DNA of 64,000 nt from Bog-257 sp963805985. GTDB lineage: Bacteria; Acidobacteriota; Terriglobia; Terriglobales; Acidobacteriaceae. Under the pieces are notes generated by a model. It searched no databases. It was not told the origin of the DNA and saw only the letters and a program-made list of their open reading frames with translations. Below, piece by piece: positions 1-8,982 of the stretch; the first letter of the stretch is position 1, and each line of letters starts with the position of its first letter. The stretch is from assembly GCA_963805985.1 (NCBI GenBank), contig CAWDWG010000004.1, positions 124,001-188,000 of the forward strand. Reading direction: 5' to 3'. The position numbers and the translations under genes are program-made.

Positions 1-99
1 GCGCTGCCGTAAAGCCGGCCATTCGCGCGCTGTAAGTGTCCGACATCCGAAGCCGTAGCAATGTGTAGCTGAACAGGCTTCCCCTATCTCACTTCGTCG

Positions 100-126
100 A
101 AGGTCCTGTGAACACAGGACCTTTTT
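100..126 (+). terminator. Rho-independent terminator
   Basis: A perfect 11-bp inverted repeat (AAGGTCCTGTG and its complement, 2 nt apart) is followed on the plus strand by a run of five T. The T run is only on the plus side, so it most likely ends a plus-strand gene that lies outside the window. The first ~58 bases hold only the last codons of any such gene; stops occur in all three frames at 10-12, 33-35 and 56-58, so its frame cannot be decided. Confidence 0.75.
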
Positions 127-156
127 CCATGTTCGCAATGTTCGCAAGCGAGTCGG

Positions 157-2307
157 TTACCACAATCGCCGCAGGACCAGATCGCGGCCAAATCTCGCCA
201 TCATATCTGCCAGGCTGCGACGACGGACGAACAGTTTGGCTGTGCCGGTCATGCCGTCGCGCAGCGTCCCATCGTTTTGCAGATGTACAAATCCCAGATA
301 GAAGGGCGGCGGCACAATGCCACTCAGCTGGTCTTTCTCGGCGAGGCTGGGATCGATTTCAGCAGAGAGTGGTGCGATGGAGGCCAGCGTGCCGGAAATG
401 GGTAGGATCTGTGACGCTACCTGCAGCCTGGCACGGGTTCCGATGCGCACATCCCGAATGTCGTACTCCGGAATGTAAATCCGGGCGGTCATCGTATTCA
501 GGTCTGCAACCTCGGCGATAGTAGTACCTGCCGGCACGAAGCTCCCCAGCAGATCGGTTAAGTTCGGAGTCAAGACCACTCCTGCGATAGGACTCACCAA
601 ATCCAATTGCCTTAAGTGACTGGATAAGATTTGCTGGCGCTCGGCTGACTCGTCCCGCTCATGGTCAGCGCGTCCTACATCGGCGTAGTGGAGGTTGGCA
701 GTGATGGCGCGCGACGAGGCTTGGCGAAAGCCGGCATTGGCCGCGGCTGCATCCGATTCCAATGAAAGATTGCGCAGTTTCACCAGCGGCGCGCCGGACG
801 TGACCGTTTGGTTCTCGCCGGCCAGCACCTCCACAACGACGCCCGGTACTTCGGCGCGGACGATGGCGCGGTGGGAAGGCTCCAGAGTGAAGCGGGCCTC
901 GACGAAGTCCGGCCACAGAGGCACGAACAAAACGGCCAGCGCCACAGCGGAGCAGATGACGACCCGGGCCGGTGTGAACCAGGCGTTCACGCGATCCTTC
1001 TTGTCCAGGTAGACGTCTTTCATAAATCTCACCAGCTTTCGAATCCGCGACCGGAAGATGAGAAACGCGACTCCCAGTGCAGGGAGCCACGCATATTCCG
1101 GGGTGAAAGAACGCAGCACGTGATAGAGGAAAATCACGACTGCCCCAATCAGCACATAGCCATAAATCCCCGAAAATAGCGCGTACAAGATGTAGAGAAC
1201 GCGACGACGCCGGGGGACGTACTCCACTTCCACGGGCAGAAAGAAGAGATTCCGCTTTACCCACTCCGAAACGTACAGCGTGGAGCGCTCCTTGAGGTCA
1301 CCCTCACCCACGATCTCAGAGAACATGTAATAGCCATCAAGCTTGATAAGCGGATTCAGATTTACCAGGGTCACTCCTATGCCCGAAACCATAATGACCT
1401 TGTAGGCAAAATCATGAACCCCCATCCCCGGAGCTGTAGTCCACCAGACTACGGTGGCAATGAAGCAGATGACCAGGTCGGCCCAGATGCCGGCGGCGAT
1501 GGTGAACAGGCGGGCCCGACGTTCTCCGACCACCCATATCTGCGTGACATCGCAGACGAAGGTGGGCGCGAAGTACATCAACAGGAATTCCATTTTTTCC
1601 ACGTTGCCGCCAAAATGCTTGCAGGTCATGCCGTGTGCGGATTCGTGGACGAACGCCATCGCTCCGAAGAGGAACCAGAATTCCACCAGATCCCAAACCG
1701 TCTTCTCGGTGAAGTTGTAGAAGCGGAAACTGTCGTACCAGATTTCGTTCAGCTTGCCGAGCCACATCCAGCCCATCACGCCGAAGCAAGCCAGCGTCAG
1801 CAAAGTGAACCAGGGCGTGTAGATGAACCTGACGTGCGGCTCCAGCCGCGTCAGGTAGTCATCGGCGTGCGGCCATTTGTGCAGCGTGATATCGGTGATG
1901 TCGGAAAATCCGAAGCGCTTTCTTCTGTGCCGCTGCTCGCCAAGTTTTTCCTTCAGCGTAATGCTCTTCTCCATCGGCGTGCGATAGAGAAGATCCGTCT
2001 GGTCTCGCATGAACGACGTGAATTCCTTCACATCGTCGGTGGTAAAACCGATCCCTGTCTTCTCTCGTATAAGCTCCGACAATTCGTCGTACGAGCGCTC
2101 GCCGTCGAACAGCTCCAGTAATGTCCATTGTTCCGGGGTGAGTCGTACATAGGTGTCGCTCCCCGGCATTTTGGCCAGGACAGTGTGCACCCCCTGCTCG
2201 AGGTGCTCTTTGGAAATGACCCGCGGATCGAGCTTAGGAAGGCTCTGACGAGCAGTCTTCGCCGGGATCTCCGGCAGCGCCGCATCGAAAGCTTCCAGGA
2301 TGTTCAT
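157..2307 (-). CDS. PqqD-like / M50 site-2-protease-like / HlyD fusion membrane protein
   Basis: A 716-residue inner-membrane protein with three parts. Residues ~25-110 resemble a PqqD-type peptide-binding domain. Residues ~160-430 form a multi-pass M50 (site-2 protease) core with HESAH at 221-225 and the second metal-ligand motif NLNPLIKLDGYY at 316-327. Residues ~450-690 are one membrane span followed by a HlyD-type periplasmic adaptor with the split lipoyl domain. The zinc-binding residues of the family (two His, Glu, distal Asp) all appear present, so it may be an active protease. The ATG overlaps the stop of the upstream HlyD gene by 4 bp. It is the last gene of a three-gene operon that has no ABC ATPase, RND pump or permease in the window. 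A role in export or processing of a peptide or envelope substrate is inference. Confidence 0.85.
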   Translation of the reverse strand: MNILEAFDAALPEIPAKTARQSLPKLDPRVISKEHLEQGVHTVLAKMPGSDTYVRLTPEQWTLLELFDGERSYDELSELIREKTGIGFTTDDVKEFTSFMRDQTDLLYRTPMEKSITLKEKLGEQRHRRKRFGFSDITDITLHKWPHADDYLTRLEPHVRFIYTPWFTLLTLACFGVMGWMWLGKLNEIWYDSFRFYNFTEKTVWDLVEFWFLFGAMAFVHESAHGMTCKHFGGNVEKMEFLLMYFAPTFVCDVTQIWVVGERRARLFTIAAGIWADLVICFIATVVWWTTAPGMGVHDFAYKVIMVSGIGVTLVNLNPLIKLDGYYMFSEIVGEGDLKERSTLYVSEWVKRNLFFLPVEVEYVPRRRRVLYILYALFSGIYGYVLIGAVVIFLYHVLRSFTPEYAWLPALGVAFLIFRSRIRKLVRFMKDVYLDKKDRVNAWFTPARVVICSAVALAVLFVPLWPDFVEARFTLEPSHRAIVRAEVPGVVVEVLAGENQTVTSGAPLVKLRNLSLESDAAAANAGFRQASSRAITANLHYADVGRADHERDESAERQQILSSHLRQLDLVSPIAGVVLTPNLTDLLGSFVPAGTTIAEVADLNTMTARIYIPEYDIRDVRIGTRARLQVASQILPISGTLASIAPLSAEIDPSLAEKDQLSGIVPPPFYLGFVHLQNDGTLRDGMTGTAKLFVRRRSLADMMARFGRDLVLRRLW

Positions 2308-3203
2308 GGGTGCTGGTTGAGCGTGACGTTTACAAGCATTCCGGGTCGAAGCTCGGTCTTGGTATCCGTGATTAGCGCGAGCACTTCCAGCGTACCGCTG
2401 GATGGATCAACGACCGGGCTGACTTGAACGATCCGCGCGCTGTACTTGGAGTCGGGAGAGATATCACCGGAGCTTACGCTGAGCATCTCGCCTTCGTGAA
2501 CCTTGCCGAAGAACCGTTCCGGAAGTGTGAACCTGACCTGCAGCGGCGCCATGGCTGTCACCCAGAAGAGGCGATCACCCACGGCGACCTTCTGTCCGAC
2601 GCGCACATAACGGCGCGCCACGATCCCATCGAAGGGCGCGGTAACGTCGTTTTTTTCTTTCTCGAGCTGCAAGGAGTGGAGCACATCTCTGGCATTGTTC
2701 AAACTTTCGGATTCCCGCTTAACCTCAAACTCGTCTGCCTCCTCCTTGTAGACAGCGTGGTCCAATTCTTCCTTGGCGATCACCTTATCGGCATACAGCT
2801 TTTCGGCGCGGCTGCGATCAGCCTGAAGTACCTTGGTTTCGGCCTTCCAGTTTTCGACGTTGGCTTCGAGCGCCCGCACGCGGGCCTCGGCGGCGTCGAG
2901 GTCGGCGGAGATTTCCCGGTCATCCAGTCTCGCCAGAAGCTGCCCTTTGCGAACCGAAGTCCCGGGCTGAATCAGCACTGCTGCGACAACGCCTTCACGC
3001 TGGGCTTCAACATCAAGCTGGTTTTCCACCACAATCGGCCCCGACGCAACCACCGTATCGCTCGGCGTGGTGGGATGTGCAGGTGGGTTCTCCGGTGCGG
3101 GAGCAGCGACAGATGAAGCCGCAGCCACGGAAACCTCCTTCGAGTTGTTGCAGCCGCTGCAAGCCAACGTCAGCATCAGAAGCCCGAGAATGTATCGCTT
3201 CAA
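2304..3203 (-). CDS. HlyD/RND-type periplasmic adaptor lipoprotein
   Basis: Membrane-fusion (adaptor) protein of about 299 residues. A short hydrophobic leader ends in a Cys-containing lipobox-like stretch (LACSGC), followed by a Pro/Ala-rich linker, a lipoyl half-domain (~70-100), a long alpha-hairpin coiled coil (~105-175), the second lipoyl half, and a beta-barrel ending in LRPGMLVNVTL. The start chosen is TTG at 3203, because AGGAGG lies exactly 7 nt upstream (3211-3216) and overlaps the stop of the preceding gene. A longer in-frame ATG at 3281 would overlap that gene by 67 bp and has no such site. It is the middle gene of the GAF-HlyD / HlyD / M50-HlyD operon. In known systems such adaptors link an inner-membrane pump to an outer-membrane channel; no pump is visible here. 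Confidence 0.88.
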   Translation of the reverse strand: MKRYILGLLMLTLACSGCNNSKEVSVAAASSVAAPAPENPPAHPTTPSDTVVASGPIVVENQLDVEAQREGVVAAVLIQPGTSVRKGQLLARLDDREISADLDAAEARVRALEANVENWKAETKVLQADRSRAEKLYADKVIAKEELDHAVYKEEADEFEVKRESESLNNARDVLHSLQLEKEKNDVTAPFDGIVARRYVRVGQKVAVGDRLFWVTAMAPLQVRFTLPERFFGKVHEGEMLSVSSGDISPDSKYSARIVQVSPVVDPSSGTLEVLALITDTKTELRPGMLVNVTLNQHP

Positions 3204-3214
3204 CTCTTGTCCTC

Positions 3215-5614
3215 CTACCAGCCAACCCATGTCCACACTTTCGACCACAGCCACATTAGCGGACGACGGAAGAGTACCCATCCGGACGGGGCCCAGCCCG
3301 TCGAGATCTTTCCTCTCCCCTGCATTCCCGCGCGTATCAGCCCCTCATCATTAGGTACAACCAGTCGCGCATAGAAGAAGCGCTCGTCGCCACTCATTCC
3401 CGCCTTTGGACTAACCACCGCTACGGGAGCGTGAAACGTATAGTTCGGCAGGCCCTCAAGTTTTACCGCGGCGTTTTGTCCGGCGCGCACCCGCCCGATG
3501 TCCGCTTCATCGACTGCCACATCGATGTCGGCGTGCGAAGTGTCCACCACTTCGGCAAAGGTGTCGCCGGGACGCAGATTCAGTCCCACGAGATCTTCGA
3601 TGTGGGGCGTAGCTACTCGGCCGGCGATGGGAGTTCGCAGCACCGTTCTTTCCAGTAGCTGCTGGTCGCGCGCGACCTCCGTCTTCCAGAAGTCCGCCTG
3701 CACGCGCTGGATTCCGGCTTCAGTCCCATCGTTAGAAGCCAGCGCCCGATCCATCGCCGAGATCGCAGTCTCATACTTGGCCTGGGCAGCCGCCAGCGCC
3801 ATCCGGTATTGCCAATCGTCCAACCGCGCCAGAATTGTCCCCTCCGAGACCTTGTCGCCTTCGCGAACCTCCACGCGTTTCACCAGGCCCGCAACTTCGG
3901 GCTGTATGTTTGCGCTGTGAGCAGGCGCGACCACCGCCGTACCATCGACACGCAGAGGCAGCGGGAAGGCCGCCAGAAAGATCACAACCAGCAGGGCGGC
4001 ACTGACGAACAGCATCCGCCGCTGCTTCTCCATTGCCAAGAATTTTCGTTTGCGACTTAGAATCGGGCCCAGCAGATCGATGAAAGGAACTTCGCGGTAG
4101 AGCGTCGCGTTGCGCAGCGCCACCGTAGCCTGCCCGGCCAGGACCTTGATCATTTCCAGGTGAGCTGTGCCCAGGAAATCGGGATCGCTGCTCTCGAACG
4201 AAAGGATGCCAATGCGCCCGTCGTCATCGGCCAGCGGAAGAGAATGAAATCCGCGCATGCCCGTCTGCTCAAAGTAGGCCTGAAACTTGGCTCGGGTTTC
4301 TTCGCGGTCGGCGTCGATCTCCTCGCCATGCTGACGGACGAGCATGGGGCTGTTGGAGAGCGAGGCCCATTCCAGCAGTGACTGCAGGCGGACGATATCC
4401 GGGTCCTGAGGATTGATTTTTACCGCTCCGGATACCGCTTTGATCTGCAGCTTGCCGTGCGTCTCCAGCGCGATGGCGGCGCGCTCGTAGCCAATAACGT
4501 CTCCCGGTTCGTTCACCACCGCCTGCAACACGCGGTCCATGTCGAGCGTGGAGGTGATTTCGCTGCTGACTTTGACCAGCGCCTCCAGCACCTCAAGTTT
4601 GCGCTCCGCCTGCAGCAACTCGGCATTGTGCAGCGCATTGCTGGCGGTCTCGCACATGTTCATGAGCAGGAAGTCGTCATCCTCGTCGAACGGCAAACCA
4701 TCCTGACGGTTTACTACTTCTACGACGCCAACCAGACTCTGCAATTCCATCAGCGGCGCCGCCACAAGCGAGAACACTTTGCCGTCCTCATGACCAGCGG
4801 ACCGCTTCTGCAGGCGCTCGTCATCGGGATCGCCAATCAACACCGCTTCGCCGCTCTCCGAAACCTCTGTAGCGACTCCCTCGCCAACTCTCTGCACAGC
4901 TCCGACCGTGACTGTTGCGTCGAAGCCTGCCTGGTGTACCAACTCCAAGTCGTCGCCGTTCACCATCCACAGGTTGACGGCCTGCACGTTCATGACGTCC
5001 GCAAATTTTTTGGCGATCATCTCCAGCAGATCGTCTAATTCCAGCGTGGAGTTGAAGACCTTCTCCAGGTCGTACATCTGGGTAACGCGGCTGATCGACT
5101 GCAGGCTGATGTTGCGTTCGCTTTCGTAGTTCAGGGCAGCCGCGATCGCCGGCGCCGCGAGTTCCGTAAGTTCGCTCAGGTATTGCAATGCGGTAGCGGG
5201 CAAGGATCGCTCGTACGCGATCACCTCAACCGCGCCGACCAGAACGTCTTCTGCTATCAGGGGTAGATAAGCAAGGGACACAACATTGCGCCGTATATCC
5301 AGGTGCGAGAATGCTTCCCGGTCTAGCGTGGCGAACTCGAATGTCTGGACTGCACGGCCGCTAGCAATTTCGCCGAGTGTGCCCACCTCGAAGTCCACAA
5401 CTTTAGGCACATTGATTTCGCCGGCTGTGGCTTTGGCTGTCCAGGCAGGGTTCTCCTGGTCCTCGATGACGTACACTACCGCCGCGCTGTCGGGTACAAG
5501 ATCGCAAACCCGGTTCGCGATTACCTGCGCCCGCGCCGCCGTTTCGGGACGGGTTAACAGCGCAGCCGCAATTTCCACCACGGGAACTATAGGGGCAGAC
5601 CTGTCAGTCGCCAT
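3215..5614 (-). CDS. triple-GAF sensor fused to HlyD-type adaptor
   Basis: A 799-residue protein with cytoplasmic sensor domains joined to a periplasmic adaptor. Three GAF-like domains occupy roughly residues 20-160, 185-332 and 345-505. One transmembrane segment follows (~533-553), then a HlyD core (~565-770) with lipoyl halves around a short helical hairpin. The C-terminus is an unusual Trp-rich hydrophobic tail (~774-799). The ATG is preceded by an AAAGGGA ribosome site. It is the first gene of the operon and is followed at 12 bp by the HlyD lipoprotein gene. GAF domains bind small ligands or mediate dimerisation, so this protein could make the adaptor complex respond to a cytoplasmic signal; the ligand is not predictable from the sequence. 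Confidence 0.85.
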   Translation of the reverse strand: MATDRSAPIVPVVEIAAALLTRPETAARAQVIANRVCDLVPDSAAVVYVIEDQENPAWTAKATAGEINVPKVVDFEVGTLGEIASGRAVQTFEFATLDREAFSHLDIRRNVVSLAYLPLIAEDVLVGAVEVIAYERSLPATALQYLSELTELAAPAIAAALNYESERNISLQSISRVTQMYDLEKVFNSTLELDDLLEMIAKKFADVMNVQAVNLWMVNGDDLELVHQAGFDATVTVGAVQRVGEGVATEVSESGEAVLIGDPDDERLQKRSAGHEDGKVFSLVAAPLMELQSLVGVVEVVNRQDGLPFDEDDDFLLMNMCETASNALHNAELLQAERKLEVLEALVKVSSEITSTLDMDRVLQAVVNEPGDVIGYERAAIALETHGKLQIKAVSGAVKINPQDPDIVRLQSLLEWASLSNSPMLVRQHGEEIDADREETRAKFQAYFEQTGMRGFHSLPLADDDGRIGILSFESSDPDFLGTAHLEMIKVLAGQATVALRNATLYREVPFIDLLGPILSRKRKFLAMEKQRRMLFVSAALLVVIFLAAFPLPLRVDGTAVVAPAHSANIQPEVAGLVKRVEVREGDKVSEGTILARLDDWQYRMALAAAQAKYETAISAMDRALASNDGTEAGIQRVQADFWKTEVARDQQLLERTVLRTPIAGRVATPHIEDLVGLNLRPGDTFAEVVDTSHADIDVAVDEADIGRVRAGQNAAVKLEGLPNYTFHAPVAVVSPKAGMSGDERFFYARLVVPNDEGLIRAGMQGRGKISTGWAPSGWVLFRRPLMWLWSKVWTWVGW

Positions 5615-6500
5615 GTTCCCTTTCTAGGCGCTTCCGGAGATGAGTGCAGTGCCCGAAATTATAAGGCCATTCGTCAATCTGACCAGACTATTTGTGGAGT
5701 CATTAGACGCCGCCACTTTCGATCCCAAAATACCCAGCGCGTTGGTGACTGCCACTCTGGCAATTGGTGACGCAGCAGGACTGCTCTTGTGCAGAACGGG
5801 CAGATCGTACCGGTGCAGTTCTAATTACAACGGCATCGCTGCGTGTAACTGTTGTTATATCCCCTGTCACAAGTAGACCGCTTGGCATTCTCCAGAGGCG
5901 CAAGGAGCTAACGGCACTTTGGGGACTCTCCGAAACTCGTGCTGCATACGGTGCAGAGCACTCGCTGGCTGACAGCCCAAACAGCGGTTCCAAACAGTTC
6001 AATACATTGTAGGGATGTATTGAAAGACCCGCGGCCCTGCCCTGTGTCTCGCTTTCCGCCATGCTTCAGGAGCGTACATCAGCCGCTCCGCGCAAGGTTT
6101 CTACTTTGTGGAGCCAACTTACGACGTGGTTCCAACTGTCGGCGGTTGGGGACGCCAACATAATCGGCATCTTGCGCGCGCGGGCGGCAGGCTTGACTTC
6201 CCTGCCCGGTTCGGCAAGACTAGGAACTGTAAGATCTGCAGTAAGGGTGAAGGAGTTCACCCTAACCGCTGTCCTTCCGATTACCGGGACAGATGATGAC
6301 TCCTGACAAGGAAGACTTGTCGCGGAGTTATGTCGCCCGGCAAGCTTCCCGCAAAACTTAAGAGTACGGTTGCATGGAGAACGTTTGGGTATTGGCGGCG
6401 CTTTGGGAGAGCAGGCGCCAAAAACTCGTAGCGACTCGCGTGCCGTCGGCTGAACAGGGTGCCGAAAACTTCTTGCGCCAGTTTTGTGTCGTCGGCTGAA
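5615..6500. other. long intergenic region, no convincing gene
   Basis: About 0.9 kb upstream of the GAF-HlyD operon. It has only short overlapping ORFs on both strands with no ribosome sites and no family resemblance. It probably holds the minus-strand promoter of the operon, but I could not pick -35/-10 boxes with confidence. One Cys-containing ORF of 119 residues on the minus strand (5703-6062) was considered and rejected. Confidence 0.5.
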
Positions 6501-6730
6501 GCCGACTCAAGAAGAGAAATAAATGGCTGATCGGCACGACTGAAGTCGTGCCCTGTTACGAACCGCTCGCGGGGCGACTATTTCAGCAGCCTGTGAAGCC
6601 GACTCAGGAAAAGAAATAAACGGCTTATCGGCACGACTAAAGTCGTGCCCTGACACAAAGCGCTTGAGACCCGAGTTTTTCAGCACTCTGTGAAGCCGAT
6701 TCGGAACAAGGGATAGACGGCTTCGACGCT
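6501..6730. repeat. 97-bp tandem repeat, about 2.3 copies
   Basis: Units begin at about 6501, 6598 and 6695, an exact 97-bp spacing. Each starts GCCGA(C/T)TC, continues with an A/G-rich stretch, and carries the hairpin GGCACGACT(G/A)AAGTCGTGCC before ending in CTGTGAA. The third unit decays quickly. The hairpin belongs to the short tetraloop stem family scattered through the other intergenic regions. Confidence 0.75.
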
Positions 6731-6862
6731 GGCCTGGAGAGACTATCTGGCGACTCGTGACGCGCTCCACGGCCTGAACCGCAGATCCCTCGGTTCGGAC
6801 TAAAGTCCTCGGTCAGGATGACAAGAAAATAGGCGCCACATCGCGGAAGGAGAGAGTCTCGA

Positions 6863-7360
6863 GTGCCTGACGGCCACATCTCGCTGAATGCCAATCAGCG
6901 GCAGCGGCTGCTGGTCAGCTGCCGGCATATTGATAGACTGCTGAGCGACATTGAAGCCACGCTCGATGCCGCGGCGTCGAAGAGTGTCTTTCCGAGCTAT
7001 GTGGAGGACATCAGTCCGCTGGAACGAGCGACGATAGGAGAGCAAATCGCACACATGCGCGAACAGCTCCTGCGAGTTCTGGCGAGCCAGTCGCTGGCGC
7101 CAGAGCCGCCCCACATCTCGGCGGCCCACTCCGTCAGCGTGAACCTCACGTTTATCGACATCGCCATCGCCGAGCTGGCGCCACGTTACATGCGCGGTTA
7201 TGGCCCGGTCTCAGAGGAAGGCGCGGCCGATTTGAATAGCATCGTTGCCGAACTGGAGGCTGGGGTTAAACAACTGACGCAGTACATCGCCCAGCCGGCA
7301 ACGGGCAGCAATCAGCCGAAAGACGAGAAGCTTGACGGTACAGGTCCCAGGCAAGACTGA
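6863..7360 (+). CDS. hypothetical helical protein, first gene of the FluC/DUF190 cluster
   Basis: A 165-residue soluble protein of unrecognised family. It starts at a GTG preceded by a GGAAGGAGAG purine stretch. It looks mostly alpha-helical, has no signal peptide or membrane span, and ends in a polar, disordered-looking tail. Its stop is only 22 bp before the FluC start, and four more plus-strand genes follow with short gaps, so it is probably co-transcribed with them. No catalytic motif is visible and I cannot assign a function. Confidence 0.7.
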   Translation: MPDGHISLNANQRQRLLVSCRHIDRLLSDIEATLDAAASKSVFPSYVEDISPLERATIGEQIAHMREQLLRVLASQSLAPEPPHISAAHSVSVNLTFIDIAIAELAPRYMRGYGPVSEEGAADLNSIVAELEAGVKQLTQYIAQPATGSNQPKDEKLDGTGPRQD

Positions 7361-7382
7361 AAGAGAGAGAGGAAGACAGGTT

Positions 7383-7757
7383 TTGCTCAAATACATCATG
7401 ATTGGGCTGGGAGGCTGCGCGGGCTCGATCGCGCGATACGTGCTTGGGAACTACATCGGAAGCCGGCTTGGCATCCGCTTCCCCTATGGAACGTTTGTCA
7501 TCAACCTGAGCGGCTCGTTCCTGATCGGCTTCATCCTGGTCCTGCTGGATCGAACCACAGCCAGTCAGAACTGGCGTTATCTGATTCCGATCGGATTCAT
7601 CGGCGCCTACACTACCTTCTCGACTTTTGAGTGGGAGACGCTCAGAGCGATCCAAGAGGGCACACCCATGATCGGGCTGCTGAATGTGGGGCTAAGCGTA
7701 GTCCTGGGATTCATCGCCGTCTGGGGCGGTTACGAACTGGGACGCGTGGTGGTTTGA
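7383..7757 (+). CDS. crcB: fluoride-specific ion channel FluC/CrcB
   Basis: Small four-helix membrane protein of about 124 residues, the normal length for Fluc channels, which work as dual-topology dimers to expel fluoride. Family signatures are visible: GGCAGSIARY in helix 1, a YGTF-x-INLSGSF segment in helix 2, and the conserved G-x-TTFSTFE turn in helix 3. I place the start at TTG 7383 (after AGGAAGACAGG), because the upstream ATG at 7332 lies inside the preceding gene and would add a charged 17-residue leader. Two DUF190 genes follow; CrcB next to DUF190 is a known association. No fluoride riboswitch could be recognised upstream of the cluster. Confidence 0.93.
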   Translation: MLKYIMIGLGGCAGSIARYVLGNYIGSRLGIRFPYGTFVINLSGSFLIGFILVLLDRTTASQNWRYLIPIGFIGAYTTFSTFEWETLRAIQEGTPMIGLLNVGLSVVLGFIAVWGGYELGRVVV

Positions 7758-7788
7758 AAACGCAACGTTCACACGGCAGGAGGACAGC

Positions 7789-8562
7789 TTGCTGAACACT
7801 GGGCCAGCAAAGAAGGTGACGGTTTACGTAATCGAGGGCCAGAACTATCACGGAACGGCATGCTACGCCGCGATTCTCGATTACCTGTTCTTCCGCGGCA
7901 TCTCGGATGCGACGGTGACGCGTGGCATTGCCGGATTCGGAACCGATCACAAGCTGCACGCCAGCCGATTGGTCGATCTGGCCGACCAGATGCCGATCAA
8001 GATCGAGTTCGTCGAGAGTCCCGAGAAGGTGGATGAGGTTCTACCTAAGCTCACGGAGATTGCCAGCCAAGGACTGATCGAAGTCCACGACACCACGGTC
8101 ATCCGGCCGACGCCGCACGGCAAGAAGGAGCCGGAGGACCTCCCGGCAGTGAAGCTGGAATCGCAAGCAAAGCTGATGCGCATCTTGATCGGCGAGGCCG
8201 ACAAGTGGCACGGCAAGCCATTGCATGAAGCGCTGGTTCAGGCGCTGCGCGCCAACGACATTGCCGGCGTGACGGTCTATCGCGGGATTCTGGGCTATGG
8301 AGCGAACCGCCGCATTCACAAAGACTCCACGCTGAACCTTTCGCACGATGCGCCGATTCTGCTGACCGTGGTCGACTCGGAGCAAAAGCTGCGGGCTTTC
8401 TTCCCGGTGCTCGACCAAATGGTGAAGCAGGGGCTGGTCGTGCTGTCGGATGTGGATGTCATCAAGTACTCGCACGCCGAACCGCTGCCTACATCATCCC
8501 AGCGCGGCAAGGGAAAGCGCGCTGCGGATTCCGCACCCGAGACCAAGGAGGCGCAGAAATGA
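7789..8562 (+). CDS. tandem double-DUF190 protein
   Basis: A 257-residue protein made of two DUF190 domains in tandem, each normally a ~110-residue protein with a PII-like fold. Domain 1 covers ~5-100 and has TVTRGIAGFG. Domain 2 covers ~130-232 and has TVYRGILGYG. A Pro/Lys-rich linker joins them. The start is TTG 7789, with AGGAGG 5 nt upstream. It follows crcB by 31 bp and overlaps the single-domain DUF190 gene by 4 bp. PII-like proteins often bind nucleotides and regulate transporters, so control of the fluoride channel is a reasonable inference but is not shown. Confidence 0.9.
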   Translation: MLNTGPAKKVTVYVIEGQNYHGTACYAAILDYLFFRGISDATVTRGIAGFGTDHKLHASRLVDLADQMPIKIEFVESPEKVDEVLPKLTEIASQGLIEVHDTTVIRPTPHGKKEPEDLPAVKLESQAKLMRILIGEADKWHGKPLHEALVQALRANDIAGVTVYRGILGYGANRRIHKDSTLNLSHDAPILLTVVDSEQKLRAFFPVLDQMVKQGLVVLSDVDVIKYSHAEPLPTSSQRGKGKRAADSAPETKEAQK

Positions 8563-8915
8563 AACTGGAAGGTAAAGCCAAGATGCTGCGCATTCACTTC
8601 GGCGAAGACGATCAGTGGAAGGGACAACCGTTGTATCAAGCGATCGTGGAGCGCTGCCGCCAACTCGATATTGCAGGCGCGACGGTGTATCGCGGCATTC
8701 GGGGTTATGGAGCGAGCACGCGAATTCGCAGGTCGCACTTGCTGCAGTTCTCACCCGACGCGCCCATCCTGGTGCAAGTCATCGACACGCAGGAGCAGAT
8801 TCAGCGACTGCTGCCGGCGCTGGACGAAATGGTTTCGGAGGGGCTGATCGCGGTGTCGGACGTCGAGGTAATCAAGTACGTGCATCAGGAGGGAAAGCAT
8901 CCTCAGGAATCATGA
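8559..8915 (+). CDS. DUF190 family protein (single domain)
   Basis: A 118-residue DUF190 protein with the family core TVYRGIRGYGA and the ending IAVSDVEVIKY. It is closest in appearance to the second domain of the preceding gene, which suggests local duplication. The ATG overlaps the previous stop (ATGA), so the two are probably translationally coupled. Together the two genes give three DUF190 domains beside one FluC channel. PII-like proteins are trimers, so a mixed trimer is possible; that is inference. Confidence 0.92.
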   Translation: MKLEGKAKMLRIHFGEDDQWKGQPLYQAIVERCRQLDIAGATVYRGIRGYGASTRIRRSHLLQFSPDAPILVQVIDTQEQIQRLLPALDEMVSEGLIAVSDVEVIKYVHQEGKHPQES

Positions 8916-8982
8916 ATGCTGGACACCATCCCGGATGCAAGCGTGAGGAGAGATCGGTTGCGCGACCGATCTTCGGCCGGGC

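Noticed and set aside
5703..6062. Cys-containing 119-residue minus-strand ORF as a peptide substrate of the M50/PqqD system
   Set aside because: No ribosome site, no leader/core layout, overlapping ORFs on both strands, and composition like non-coding DNA.
6731..6862. Fluoride riboswitch ahead of the FluC cluster
   Set aside because: I looked for the short pseudoknot pattern of crcB RNAs and found no convincing pairing.
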